Positions 38,537-47,476 are shown, numbered from the stretch's first letter. The stretch is 64,000 bases of DNA from Mesorhizobium sp. AR02 (GCF_024746835.1 NZ_CP080531.1:6344001-6408000); one strand, 5' to 3'. The notes: generated by a model from the sequence alone, not told the origin. Numbers and translations: made by a program.

Positions 38537-39106
38537 ATGGCAATGGAAGACGCTACCCAGGAGCACCTTGAGAATGCCGAGCATGCCGAACATGCCGCGC
38601 GTGAGGGCAATGCCTTTCTGACCACGGTCTCCGTCACCATAGCGGTGCTGGCGGTTCTCGCCGCGACGGTCGGCAGCTTCGAGTCCCTCGAAACCGCGGA
38701 GGCGATCAACGACAAGAGCGAGGCGGCCTATCTCCAAAACAAGGCCAGCGATCAGTGGAGTTTCTTCCAGGCAAAGAGCATCAAGAAGAACAGCTATGAG
38801 ATAGCGGCGGCGATGGGCGGCCCCGGAACCGACCAATTCCAGGCCGCTGCGAAGCGCAATGAAGCCGATGGCGCGGAGATCCAGGCCAAGGCGACCGAAT
38901 TTGAAAAGCAGGTCGATGAAAAGCTGCGCGATAGCGACGTGCGCGAACATCGTCACCATGTCCTGACGTTTGCGGTGACGCTGCTGCACATCTCGATCGC
39001 CGTCGCGACACTCTCCATCATCACCCGTGGCAAACGCTGGCCGTGGATAGGCTCGCTGGCGCTGGGCGCCCTGGGCGTGATCGCCGCCGGCTTCGCCTAT
39101 GTTTGA
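38537..39106 (+). CDS. DUF4337 domain membrane protein
   Basis: A 189-residue protein. One N-terminal span (FLTTVSVTIAVLAVLAATVG, residues 26-45) is followed by a helical coiled-coil-like region of about 90 residues rich in Ala, Glu and Lys (QNKASDQWSFFQAKSIKKN is the family hallmark) and two C-terminal spans (VLTFAVTLLHISIAVATLSI; WIGSLALGALGVIAAGFAY). The family is widespread and uncharacterised. ATG 38537 was chosen; ATG 38543 is two codons inside. Confidence 0.85.
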   Translation: MAMEDATQEHLENAEHAEHAAREGNAFLTTVSVTIAVLAVLAATVGSFESLETAEAINDKSEAAYLQNKASDQWSFFQAKSIKKNSYEIAAAMGGPGTDQFQAAAKRNEADGAEIQAKATEFEKQVDEKLRDSDVREHRHHVLTFAVTLLHISIAVATLSIITRGKRWPWIGSLALGALGVIAAGFAYV

Positions 39107-39203
39107 TTGGGCCGACGTCTATGTCTGATGGACCCGACACCCCAGCCGGGCATCGCCATCCAATTGGAAAGACGCGTGCACTGCCGGTGGACGGCGACCG
39201 GCG

Positions 39204-40415
39204 TCAGTCCTTCTTGTAGAGCAGCCAGCTCTTGCCGGCGCGGCCGGCCATCGTCGAATGCTTGGTGACACGGTTGCGCCCGCTGACCTTCGACCGGTAG
39301 AGCGCCCGGTCGGCCTTGGTGTAGAGGTCCTCCGGGCCTTCGGCCTCGGATGCCATGCAGATGCCCATCGAGACCGTCACGGTGCCGTAGTTCATGCCTG
39401 TCTGGCTGCTGATGAACGGCGTCTGCTCGATCAGGGCGCGAATGCGCTCGGCGATCTCGTAGGTGGCGTCTTCGCTGGCGCCCTCGATGATCAGCGCGAA
39501 TTCCTCGCCGCCGGTGCGGGCTACGAACATGTCACCGCGAATGCTGGTCTGGAAAATCTCGGCAACGATCTGGATGATCTTGTCGCCGACAGGATGGCCG
39601 TAGCGGTCGTTGATATCCTTGAACCGATCGATGTCGGCAAGGATCAAGGCATTGAACAGGATACCCTTGTTGCTGGTGTATATCCGGGTGATTTCCTTGT
39701 CGAAGGCGCGCCGGTTCCAGATCTGGGTCAACGGATCCGTGTTGGCCAGCCGCTTGTATTCCTCGAGCTTCGACTTGACGCTCTCGAGTTCGGCCGTCTT
39801 GTCGCTAAGCGTCGAGGCGACCTGCCGGCCGTGATCGATGGTCGAATTGGTGGCAACCGACATGGCGTTGGCGATCTTATGCAGAAGATCCTGGGAGAGA
39901 AGGCTGCGGCTGCTCAGGCCACTCGATGTCTCGTCGAGAATCCTGCCATATTTCTCAATGTGGCTGCGCTCGCTTCGCAACAGCGAAGCGACGTCCTCGA
40001 GCTCCCTGGCGATGACGTCTCGGGCATGCTCGACGATACTGGGACCGTGATTCTGGGCGAAGAAAGCGCGCCCGATCTTATCCAGCTCGTCCTGTGTCGG
40101 CCGACTGCTCAGAGCAAGGACGGCGAGACTGAGCTCGCGGTTGGTGCCGCTCAATGCCTCGTAGAAGATCTCGTAGTTGCGCGGCAGGCCAAGCACGCCA
40201 AGCTGGCGCATGGTCGCGACAACCGTGGCTGCGATATCGGTGCTTCGTTCGGTTGGGGCGGCTGCCGGCTGCATGTCTGATTCACTCTTCCCCTCGGATC
40301 CCGACTCGGAATTTGCGGATTCCATCGATCGCCGACCTGGCGAGCGCGACCCGATAGTCCAGAACATCTTGCGAAGAGACGCGTCCCCACCCGCGATCTC
40401 GCTTGGCGTGACCAT
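39204..40415 (-). CDS. GGDEF-domain diguanylate cyclase
   Basis: Up to 403 residues. The N-terminal 60 residues are polar and possibly not all translated; ATGs also exist at residues 17, 31 and 48, and none has a good ribosome binding site. Residues about 60-210 form a helical region without a recognised sensor motif (LPRNYEIFYEALSGTNREL, then a coiled coil DKTAELESVKSKLEEYKRL). The GGDEF domain (about 220-395) starts NTDPLTQIWNRRAF and carries an intact GGEEF active site. No RxxD I-site is seen at the usual spacing (it reads IRGDMFVARTGGEEF). There are no membrane segments, so it should be a cytoplasmic c-di-GMP synthase. Confidence 0.9.
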   Translation of the reverse strand: MVTPSEIAGGDASLRKMFWTIGSRSPGRRSMESANSESGSEGKSESDMQPAAAPTERSTDIAATVVATMRQLGVLGLPRNYEIFYEALSGTNRELSLAVLALSSRPTQDELDKIGRAFFAQNHGPSIVEHARDVIARELEDVASLLRSERSHIEKYGRILDETSSGLSSRSLLSQDLLHKIANAMSVATNSTIDHGRQVASTLSDKTAELESVKSKLEEYKRLANTDPLTQIWNRRAFDKEITRIYTSNKGILFNALILADIDRFKDINDRYGHPVGDKIIQIVAEIFQTSIRGDMFVARTGGEEFALIIEGASEDATYEIAERIRALIEQTPFISSQTGMNYGTVTVSMGICMASEAEGPEDLYTKADRALYRSKVSGRNRVTKHSTMAGRAGKSWLLYKKD

Positions 40416-40455
40416 AATTGCGGCAGCGCTAAAGTTTCCTTAATTCGCACGACTT

Positions 40456-40479
40456 CCACAGGTTTTTCTCTACCTGTGG
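40456..40479. other. 8-bp inverted repeat
   Basis: CCACAGGT (40456-40463) and ACCTGTGG (40472-40479) form a perfect dyad around TTTTTCTCT-type spacer sequence, in the gap between the divergent GGDEF and GFA genes. It could be an operator or hairpin. Confidence 0.45.
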
Positions 40480-40537
40480 CTGTAGAAGCATAAATTTTTG
40501 CACCATCGTCGCGGACAACACCCAGTTTGGCGGCTTT

Positions 40538-40590
40538 GAATTCGAAATCCGCGTGGCGCACTGCTGAAAATGAAACTGAGTTTCGAATTC
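40538..40590. other. 10-bp inverted repeat, 33-base spacer
   Basis: GAATTCGAAA (40538-40547) and TTTCGAATTC (40581-40590) are exact complements in the same gap between the GGDEF and GFA genes. The spacing fits two half-sites or a hairpin stem. Confidence 0.45.
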
Positions 40591-40687
40591 ACGACGCCAG
40601 TGGATGTCGTATTTGCTTGCGCGTAACCACCGCAAAGCTGGAATCCTGGCAGCGATGCTGGACGAGGTTTCTTCAAGGGGTGCCAAA

Positions 40688-41110
40688 ATGAGCGACAGTC
40701 ACCAGGGATCATGCCTGTGCGGAGCGGTTCGCTTCCGGACACGCGGAGCATTGCGCGGCGTCATCTATTGCCATTGTTCGCAGTGCAGGAAACAGAGCGG
40801 GCATTTCTATGCCGCGACCAATGTCGCAGACGCCGATATCGCCATCGAGGGCGGGGAAAACATCACCTGGTACGAGGCATCGTCGTTCGCCAAACGTGGG
40901 TTTTGCAAGACATGCGGATCGTTGCTGTTCTGGAAACCGCATGACGACGCCTATGTCTCGGTCCTGGCGGGATCGTTCGACGCCCCGACAAGCCTTCAGG
41001 GTCAATGTCATATCTTCGTTAGCGACAAGGGCGACTATTATTCGATCGACGACGCGCTGCCGCAATTCGAAAGGTCAACGCCATCGATCAAGGTGCTGCC
41101 AGGCGAATGA
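40688..41110 (+). CDS. GFA family (glutathione-dependent formaldehyde-activating-like) protein
   Basis: A 140-residue zinc protein with the family's cysteine set: GSCLCGAVRF, YCHCSQCRKQSGHFYAA and GFCKTCGSLLFWKP. Members include Gfa, which was reported to assist formation of S-hydroxymethylglutathione, and centromere protein V; most have no proven role. ATG 40688 is preceded by AAGGGG eight bases upstream, which favours it over ATG 40655. Confidence 0.9.
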   Translation: MSDSHQGSCLCGAVRFRTRGALRGVIYCHCSQCRKQSGHFYAATNVADADIAIEGGENITWYEASSFAKRGFCKTCGSLLFWKPHDDAYVSVLAGSFDAPTSLQGQCHIFVSDKGDYYSIDDALPQFERSTPSIKVLPGE

Positions 41111-41188
41111 ATTTTGGACGAGACGCCTTATTCCCTTGATCGGGCCGTTGCTTTATCTCGTGCCGGTAATTCGGAAAGAGGTCTGGGC

Positions 41189-41548
41189 ATGCAGCGGCTG
41201 ATCGACGCTTTTATCAATTCAGTGCGGGCGTTTCGCAAGCTGGCCGCCAGCGAGAAGGCATTCCAGCAGGAGCTGATGCTCCTTGCGCTTGCCTTGCCGG
41301 CCGGGTGGTTCGTTTCGGTGTCGTGGCGTGGCTATGCGCTGCTGATCGGGGCGGTGCTGCTCCTGATCATGGTCGAGGTGCTGAACACCGGCATCGAGGC
41401 GGCCTGCGATGCCTTTAGCCGCGAGTTCAATGTCGACATCCAGCTGGCCAAGGATTGCGGTTCGCTGGCGGTGCTGATTTCGGTGGTCATCGTCGCCGGG
41501 GTCTGGGGCATCGCGCTCATCGAGCGGATCACCGGCTTTCCTATCTGA
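41189..41548 (+). CDS. dgkA: diacylglycerol kinase (DgkA)
   Basis: A 119-residue inner-membrane enzyme with three predicted spans. The catalytic signature EVLNTGIEAACDAFS at about residues 68-82 and EKAFQQEL near residue 25 are typical. It rephosphorylates diacylglycerol, for example that released during periplasmic glucan modification. ATG 41189 gives MQRLIDAFINSVRAF. Confidence 0.92.
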   Translation: MQRLIDAFINSVRAFRKLAASEKAFQQELMLLALALPAGWFVSVSWRGYALLIGAVLLLIMVEVLNTGIEAACDAFSREFNVDIQLAKDCGSLAVLISVVIVAGVWGIALIERITGFPI

Positions 41549-41576
41549 CCTTCCGCGCGACCATGGGGCGGCGGCA

Positions 41577-42164
41577 TCACTGCTCCCGGTTGCGCTCCCG
41601 CTTGGCGATGTGGCGGGCGGCAAGCCAGGCAAGCACGGCCACGGTGAGGCCGATGCCAAGCCCGATCAGCAGCCGTTCGTGGCGCAGCAACGCCTGGCCG
41701 ACGAAGTGCTCGGCACCCAACCCGAAAACGTAGCCGATTAAGCTGAACAGCACCGCCCAGATCACCGATGAGATGGCGTTGAGGATGACGAAGCGCGGCG
41801 CCGCTATGGTCGATAGGCCTGCGGCGACGCCGCCGACCAGGCGCATGCCATAGACATAGCGGTTCGACAGCACGAAGATATTGGGATGGGTGTTGAGCAG
41901 CCGGTAGGCGCGGCGGAAGCCGGGCCGCCGACGCAGCCTGACGACATGGCGGTTATCGGCGAAACTTCTTCCCAGGATGAAGAAGAAGGTGTCGCCGACG
42001 AAGGCGCCGAGCGATGCGGCGACAAAGGCATGCCACAGCACGAAAACATGCTGGTGGGCGAAGAAGCCGCCGAGGATGGCGGCACTTTCCCCCTCGGCGA
42101 CACAGCCGAGAAAGACGGCAAGCAGCCCATACTGTTCGATGAAATGATGGATCGCTTCGGTCAT
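41577..42164 (-). CDS. DedA family membrane protein
   Basis: A 195-residue integral membrane protein of the DedA/SNARE-associated (VTT) family. GCVAEGESAAILGGFFAHQ near residue 20 contains the conserved acidic site, and RYVYGMRLVGGVAAGLS near residue 102 contains the conserved arginine. DedA proteins support membrane homeostasis; some are undecaprenyl-phosphate or lipid transporters. The start overlaps the stop of the DUF1003 gene by four bases, indicating co-translation. Confidence 0.9.
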   Translation of the reverse strand: MTEAIHHFIEQYGLLAVFLGCVAEGESAAILGGFFAHQHVFVLWHAFVAASLGAFVGDTFFFILGRSFADNRHVVRLRRRPGFRRAYRLLNTHPNIFVLSNRYVYGMRLVGGVAAGLSTIAAPRFVILNAISSVIWAVLFSLIGYVFGLGAEHFVGQALLRHERLLIGLGIGLTVAVLAWLAARHIAKRERNREQ

Positions 42165-42724
42165 GAAGCCGACTGCTGCTGCGCCAGCCTGTCGTCGATC
42201 CGCTTGACCACTTCCGCCAGCCGCACGATCTCCTCGCGCATGCCGATGATCTGGCTGTGGCGCAGTTCATCCAGCTTTTCGTGAAGCGCCATGATCTCGA
42301 TCTCGGCCTTCAGATTGACCTCGTAGTCGTGGGCGGCATCGATGCGGTCGCGTTCGGTCTGGCGGTTCTGCGCCATCATGATCACCGGCGCCTGCAAGGC
42401 GGCGACCATCGACAGCACCAGATTGAGGAAGATGAACGGGTAGGGGTCGAAGGCATCGCGCGTCAAAAGCCAGACGTTGCCAACGGTCCACAGGACCAGG
42501 AAGGCGAGGAAGGCCAGGATGAACGACCATGAGCCGCCGATGCGGGCGATCGTATCGGCAAGGCGGTCGCCGAAGGTCTGGTGGAAAGCGACCGCCTTGT
42601 TGGTGTCCCTGGAGATCGTGGTGCGTTCGAGCGTCGATTGCAGCACCCGGCTTTCGAGCACACTCAGGCCATCCGGCCGTCGCTTGAGCCAGCGGTTCGC
42701 CAGCTCGTCGATTGTCTTGTTCAT
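42161..42724 (-). CDS. DUF1003 domain membrane protein
   Basis: A 187-residue protein. FGDRLADTIARIGGSWSFI near residue 51 leads into two spans (FILAFLAFLVLWTVGNVWLL and PFIFLNLVLSMVAALQAPVI), the DUF1003 core, followed by MMAQNRQTERDRIDAAHDY and a C-terminal amphipathic or coiled-coil tail. The function is not established. It is the first gene of a pair with DedA. ATG 42724 was chosen; an upstream in-frame ATG at 42877 would add 51 residues that do not look like protein of this family. Confidence 0.9.
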   Translation of the reverse strand: MNKTIDELANRWLKRRPDGLSVLESRVLQSTLERTTISRDTNKAVAFHQTFGDRLADTIARIGGSWSFILAFLAFLVLWTVGNVWLLTRDAFDPYPFIFLNLVLSMVAALQAPVIMMAQNRQTERDRIDAAHDYEVNLKAEIEIMALHEKLDELRHSQIIGMREEIVRLAEVVKRIDDRLAQQQSAS

Positions 42725-42810
42725 GGCCGTCTCCGTCGTCAGTGGAGATAGACGTAGAGGCTGCCGGGCTTCGCGGGAAGTGTTACATTCAAGCCAATAG
42801 CGAGGGACCC

Positions 42811-43527
42811 ATGGCCGATTTCCAGAAAATTCGCCTGCGCGCGGCAAAACGCAAGGGCGGCGAAGCGGAGCTTTCAACGCTGCTGGGGCCGGTGCCCGAC
42901 AATGCCGCCGTCGCTGACATCCCGGACGACCGCATTCTCTCGACCATGGCCGAGCGGATCTTCGCCGCCGGTTTTGTCTGGCGCGTCATCGAACAGAAAT
43001 GGCCCGGTTTCGAGGAGGCGTTTCTGCGCTTCGAGCCGAAGCGGCTGTTGTTCCAGCCTGACGATTTCTGGCACGATCTGGCTTCCGACCAGCGCATTGT
43101 GCGCAACCCGCAGAAAATCAAATCCGTGCGCGACAACGCCGCTTTCGTCGAACGCGTCTCCAAGGAACATGGCGGCTTCGGCGAATTCCTCGCCAACTGG
43201 CCAGCCGACGACCAGGTCGGGCTGATGGCCTATCTCGGCAAGCATGGCAGCCGGCTGGGCGGCAACACCGGCCAGTATTTCCTGCGCTGGCTGGGCTGGG
43301 ATGCCTTCGTCATTTCGGCCGACATGGCGGCAGCCCTTCGCGACGCCGGCCTCGACATCGCCGAAAGCCCGACCTCGAAGAAGGACCTCGACAAGATCCA
43401 GGCCCAGATCAATCAATGGGTGGCGGACACGGGCCTGCCGCGCCGGCACATTTCGCGCGTCCTGGCGATGTCGATCGGCGAGAACCATTCTCCGCAGTCG
43501 TTGCGCGAGTATATGGGCGACGACTGA
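42811..43527 (+). CDS. DNA-3-methyladenine glycosylase I-like protein
   Basis: A 238-residue protein of the Tag/AdG superfamily (helix-hairpin-helix glycosylases that excise 3-methyladenine). FVWRVIEQKWPGFEEAFLRF near residue 54 aligns with the substrate-pocket helix of E. coli Tag, and RIVRNPQKIKSVRDNAAFV near residue 94 with its IIRHRGKIQAI helix. The Cys and His residues that hold the structural zinc in E. coli Tag are absent: the whole protein has no cysteine. The end (SIGENHSPQSLREYMGDD) is acidic. A GAGGGA site precedes ATG 42811. Confidence 0.82.
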   Translation: MADFQKIRLRAAKRKGGEAELSTLLGPVPDNAAVADIPDDRILSTMAERIFAAGFVWRVIEQKWPGFEEAFLRFEPKRLLFQPDDFWHDLASDQRIVRNPQKIKSVRDNAAFVERVSKEHGGFGEFLANWPADDQVGLMAYLGKHGSRLGGNTGQYFLRWLGWDAFVISADMAAALRDAGLDIAESPTSKKDLDKIQAQINQWVADTGLPRRHISRVLAMSIGENHSPQSLREYMGDD

Positions 43528-43617
43528 TCGTCGACCATATACACGGATAACATCCGTTCGAATTGGTCCAAACGAACGCCATTGCTCGGGCAATTCCGCC
43601 GCGCTAAGTCAGCAGGC

Positions 43618-45294
43618 ATGACCAAGAAGCCCGACATACTGCGCATCGCAATCGCCCAGCTCAACCCGACCGTCGGCGATGTCGCCGGTAACCTCGCCAA
43701 GGCGCGCGAGGCGAGGGCGGATGCCGCGCGGCAGGGCGCCGATCTGGTGCTTTACACCGAGCTTTTCCTTGCCGGTTACCCGCCTGAAGATCTGGTGCTG
43801 AAGCCGGCCTTCCTGAAGGCCTGCGAAAAGGCGGCGCAAGAGTTTGCCGCTGATACTGCCGATGGCGGCCCCGGCGTCATCATCGGCACGCCGCTGAAGC
43901 GCAAGAGCGGCACGCACAATTCGATCATCGTCGCCGATGGCGGCAAGATCATCGCCGAACGCTACAAGCTCGACCTGCCGAACTATGGCGAGTTCGACGA
44001 AAAGCGTGTGTTCCAGGCTGGGCCGGAGATCCAGGGCCCTGTCAATTTCCGTGGCGTGCGCATCGGCATTCCGATTTGCGAGGACATCTGGGGCGATGTC
44101 GGTATCTGCGAATCGCTGGCCGAAAGCGGGGCGGAAATCCTGCTGGTGCCGAATGGCTCGCCTTACTATCGCGCCAAAATCGATGTCCGCCACCAGGTGG
44201 TAATCCGCCAGGTGATCGAGTGTGGGCTGCCGATCACCTATGCCAATCAGCTTGGCGGCCAGGATGAGTTGATCTTCGACGGCGCTTCGTTTGCCATCGG
44301 CGCTGACAAGACATTGGCTTTCCAGATGAGCCAGTTCGAGGAAGCGGTCGACGTCATCACATGGAAGCGCGGGGAGGACGGCTGGGTCTGTTCGGAAGGG
44401 CCGATGTCGAAGATCCCGGAGCGGGAAGAGGCCGATTATCGCGCTTGCATGCTGGGCCTGCGCGACTACGTCAACAAGAATGGCTTCAAGAACGTCGTGC
44501 TTGGCCTGTCCGGCGGTATTGATTCGGCGATCTGCGCTGCCCTTGCCGTCGATGCGCTCGGCGAGGAGCGGCTGCGGGCGGTGATGATGCCGTACCGCTA
44601 TACGTCGAAGGATTCGCTCAAGGACGCCGAGGACTGCGCCCGCGCGCTCGGCTGCCGCTATGACATCGTGCCGATCTTCGAGCCGGTCGAAGGCTTTTTG
44701 CATACGCTGACGCAGCTTTTCGAAGGCACCAAGGAAGGCATCACCGAGGAAAATCTGCAGAGCCGCGCGCGCGGCACCATCCTGATGGCGATGTCCAACA
44801 AGTTCGGCTCGATGGTGGTTACGACAGGCAACAAGAGCGAGATGTCGGTCGGCTATGCCACGCTCTATGGCGACATGAATGGCGGCTTCAATCCGATCAA
44901 GGATCTCTACAAGATGCAGGTCTACGCGCTGTCGCGCTGGCGCAACAACCACGTGCCGCCGGGCGCGCTCGGTCCCTCGGGTGAGGTCATCCCGAAGAAC
45001 ATCATCGACAAGGCGCCGTCGGCGGAACTGCGCGAGAACCAGACGGATCAGGATTCGCTGCCGCCCTATCCGGTGCTGGACGACATCCTCGAATGCCTCG
45101 TCGAAAACGAGATGGGCGTCGACGACATCGTCGCGCGCGGCCATGACCGGGCGACGGTGACGCGCATCGAGCATCTGCTCTACATCGCCGAATACAAGCG
45201 CCGGCAGGCGGCGCCGGGCGTGAAGATCACCCGGAAGAACTTTGGCCGCGACCGCCGCTATCCCATCACCAACCGTTTCAGGGATCGTGGGTAA
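43618..45294 (+). CDS. nadE: glutamine-dependent NAD+ synthetase
   Basis: A 558-residue enzyme converting nicotinic acid adenine dinucleotide to NAD+ with glutamine as nitrogen donor. The N-terminal nitrilase-type glutaminase domain (1 to about 265) has the Glu-Lys-Cys triad (YTELFLAGYPPEDL, RYKLDLPNYGEFDE, IPICEDIWGD). The synthetase domain (about 285-540) has the P-loop LSGGIDSAICAALAVDALG and GTKEGITEENLQSRARG. ATG 43618 gives the expected N-terminus. It is not in an obvious operon. Confidence 0.96.
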   Translation: MTKKPDILRIAIAQLNPTVGDVAGNLAKAREARADAARQGADLVLYTELFLAGYPPEDLVLKPAFLKACEKAAQEFAADTADGGPGVIIGTPLKRKSGTHNSIIVADGGKIIAERYKLDLPNYGEFDEKRVFQAGPEIQGPVNFRGVRIGIPICEDIWGDVGICESLAESGAEILLVPNGSPYYRAKIDVRHQVVIRQVIECGLPITYANQLGGQDELIFDGASFAIGADKTLAFQMSQFEEAVDVITWKRGEDGWVCSEGPMSKIPEREEADYRACMLGLRDYVNKNGFKNVVLGLSGGIDSAICAALAVDALGEERLRAVMMPYRYTSKDSLKDAEDCARALGCRYDIVPIFEPVEGFLHTLTQLFEGTKEGITEENLQSRARGTILMAMSNKFGSMVVTTGNKSEMSVGYATLYGDMNGGFNPIKDLYKMQVYALSRWRNNHVPPGALGPSGEVIPKNIIDKAPSAELRENQTDQDSLPPYPVLDDILECLVENEMGVDDIVARGHDRATVTRIEHLLYIAEYKRRQAAPGVKITRKNFGRDRRYPITNRFRDRG

Positions 45295-45365
45295 GCGCAG
45301 TTCGCCCTTTGTTGCAAAATAACATCAGTGCTTGGACCAGATAGGCTTTTTGGCGTGAGCTTGTC

Positions 45366-45394
45366 TTGGCGGTCAGTCAGGCCGTCACTATAAA
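45366..45394 (+). promoter_or_regulatory. predicted sigma-70 promoter
   Basis: TTGGCG (45366-45371) and TATAAA (45389-45394) are separated by the ideal 17 bases. Transcription would start near 45401 and place the 11-codon leader ORF close to the 5' end. Confidence 0.6.
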
Positions 45395-45399
45395 GACCG

Positions 45400-45540
45400 T
45401 TCCGCGATTCATTTGCGGGAGGTCCGAATGGCAGTATTTGAAATGCGAGGCCGCGAAGCCTAGGTCTCTACCGGCGCTCCGCGAAGGTCGATCCTTCGCA
45501 TCGGAGCCGGTTTGAGCACAGGCTTATGCCGATGCCGGTC
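45400..45540 (+). promoter_or_regulatory. structured leader RNA with possible attenuation control
   Basis: The leader contains three pairings. TTCCGC (45400-45405) pairs with GCGGGA (45415-45420) and covers the leader ORF's ribosome binding site. A long hairpin at 45471-45510 (CCGGCGCTCCGCGAAGG with CCTTCGCATCGGAGCCGG) follows the leader stop. Its 3' arm also carries CATCGG (45499-45504), which can instead pair with CCGATG (45529-45534), and ACCGGC (45470-45475) can pair with GCCGGT (45534-45539). These exclusive pairings are what an attenuator or ribosome-stalling switch would need. The regulatory role is inference. Confidence 0.45.
45428..45463 (+). CDS. 11-residue leader peptide upstream of the ABC exporter
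   Basis: ATG 45428 is preceded by GGGAGG with optimal spacing and the ORF MAVFEMRGREA ends at TAG 45461-45463. It sits about 200 bases before the exporter gene, just after a good promoter and just before a strong hairpin. That is the layout of leader peptides which sense translation state or a translation-inhibiting drug. I do not recognise the peptide from a known family. Confidence 0.5.
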   Translation: MAVFEMRGREA

Positions 45541-45666
45541 GCCGCCCGATTACGGGCGTGACGCCAAAATATGCCACTCCGCTTCTGGGCAATCATCAGC
45601 CCCTTGCGCGGCTTCTTCAATTTTCGACCTTACTGGGATCGGGCTCGTTTGCGCCCGAATGACATC

Positions 45667-47472
45667 ATGGCTCGTTTCAAGATCGATTTGCGCGCGAGCG
45701 CCTTTCGCAGCGTTCTTGGTTTCACGCTCACCCATTGGCGGCGCCAGCCCTGGCGGCTTTCGCTGATCATGGGTGGTTTCCTGCTGTCGACGCTGGCCGA
45801 CGTCCTGACGCCGCTCTATTCCGGCCGGCTGGTCGACGCCGTCGCCAGCAGTGCCGGCGCGGACGCGATTGCCTGGAATGCCGCGATGACGGCGTTCTCC
45901 ATCCTGATGGCGCTGGCGCTGACGGGCGTCGTGCTGCGCAACCTGGCGTTCATGGGTATCGTCGAACTGACGCTGAAGATGATGGCCGACATCGCCGCCG
46001 ATGCCTTCCATCGCGTCCAGCGCTTTTCCACCGACTGGCATGCCAACTCGTTTGCCGGGTCGACCGTGCGCAAGGTGACGCGCGGCATGTGGGCGCTCGA
46101 CCTGCTCAACGACACCATCCTGATCGCGCTGTTGCCGTCGGTGGTCATGCTCGTCGGCTCGACACTGCTGCTTGGCTGGTTCTGGCCGCTGATGGGTGCG
46201 GTCGTTGCCGTCGGCTCGGTGCTGTTCATCATGGTGACGGCGATGCTGTCGCTTGGCTATGTCGCGCCGGCGGCGAGGCTCGCCAACACCTGGGACACGC
46301 GCCTCGGCGGTTCGCTCGCCGACGCGGTGAGCTGCAACGCCGTGGTCAAGGGCTTTGGCGCCGAGGAGCGCGAGGAGGGCCGCCTCGCCAGGGTGGTCGC
46401 CAAATGGCGGGCGCGCACGCGACGCACCTGGGTGCGCGGCACCATCAACGGCACCACGCAAGGGGCGCTGCTGCTGGTCATGCGCGCCGCGGTCATCGGC
46501 CTGGCGCTGCTGCTGTGGTCGTGGGGGCAGGCGAGCGCCGGCGACGTCGCCTTCGTGCTGACTTCGTTCTTCGTGCTGCAGGGCTATCTCAGGGACATCG
46601 GCACGCATATCCGCAATTTGCAGCGTTCGATCAACGACATGGAGGAACTGGTCGATTTCCAGTCCGAACCGCTCGGCATCGAGGACCGGCCCGGCGCCAA
46701 GCCGATCCGGATCACGCAAGGGGACATCAGCTTTGACACCGTCACGTTTCACTATGGCAGTCACCGGTCGCCGCTCTATCGCGACTTTTCGGTCGATATC
46801 GCGCCGGGGGAGCGTGTCGGGCTCGTCGGCCACTCCGGGTCGGGCAAGACAACCTTCGTCAAGCTCATCCAGCGGCTCTATGACGTGAATGCGGGCAAGA
46901 TCCTGATCGACGGCCAGGATATCTCAGAGGTGGCGCAGGCGTCGCTGCGCGGGCAGATCGCCATCGTCCAGCAAGAGCCGATCCTGTTCCATCGGTCGCT
47001 GGCCGAGAACATCGCCTATGCCAGGCCGAGCGCGACGCAGGAGGAGATCGAGCATGCGGCGAAGCTGGCAAGCGCACACGACTTCATCACCAGCCTGCCG
47101 AAGGGCTACGGCACGCTGGTCGGTGAACGCGGTGTCAAACTGTCGGGCGGTGAGCGGCAACGCGTGGCGATCGCGCGCGCTTTCCTGGCCGATGCGCGCA
47201 TCCTGATCCTGGACGAGGCGACATCGAGCCTCGATTCGGAATCGGAGGTGCTGATCCAGCAGGCGATGGAACGGCTGATGGTCGGCCGCACCACGCTGGT
47301 CATCGCGCACCGGCTGTCGACGGTGCGGGCGCTCGACAGGCTGCTGGTCTTCGATCGCGGCAAGATCGTCGAGGAGGGCTCGCATGACGATCTGATCCGG
47401 CTGAAGGGCGGCATCTACCGCCGCCTGTTCGAGCGCCAGGCGCTCGAGCTGACCAAGGGGCTTGTCGTCTGA
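45667..47472 (+). CDS. ABC exporter (fused membrane and ATPase domains)
   Basis: A 601-residue half-transporter of the MsbA/multidrug type. Six membrane spans occupy about residues 20-320. The ATPase domain has Walker A GHSGSGKTT near residue 392, the Q-loop region IVQQEPILFHRSLAENIAYA, signature LSGGERQRVAIARAF and Walker B RILILDEATSSLDSES, with H-loop VIAHRLSTVRAL. It exports lipids, peptides or drugs; the substrate is unknown. ATG 45667 (MARFKIDLRASAFRSV) was chosen, but an in-frame ATG at 45571 would add 32 residues. The leader upstream suggests induced expression. A terminator follows. Confidence 0.92.
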   Translation: MARFKIDLRASAFRSVLGFTLTHWRRQPWRLSLIMGGFLLSTLADVLTPLYSGRLVDAVASSAGADAIAWNAAMTAFSILMALALTGVVLRNLAFMGIVELTLKMMADIAADAFHRVQRFSTDWHANSFAGSTVRKVTRGMWALDLLNDTILIALLPSVVMLVGSTLLLGWFWPLMGAVVAVGSVLFIMVTAMLSLGYVAPAARLANTWDTRLGGSLADAVSCNAVVKGFGAEEREEGRLARVVAKWRARTRRTWVRGTINGTTQGALLLVMRAAVIGLALLLWSWGQASAGDVAFVLTSFFVLQGYLRDIGTHIRNLQRSINDMEELVDFQSEPLGIEDRPGAKPIRITQGDISFDTVTFHYGSHRSPLYRDFSVDIAPGERVGLVGHSGSGKTTFVKLIQRLYDVNAGKILIDGQDISEVAQASLRGQIAIVQQEPILFHRSLAENIAYARPSATQEEIEHAAKLASAHDFITSLPKGYGTLVGERGVKLSGGERQRVAIARAFLADARILILDEATSSLDSESEVLIQQAMERLMVGRTTLVIAHRLSTVRALDRLLVFDRGKIVEEGSHDDLIRLKGGIYRRLFERQALELTKGLVV

Positions 47473-47476
47473 CCTC

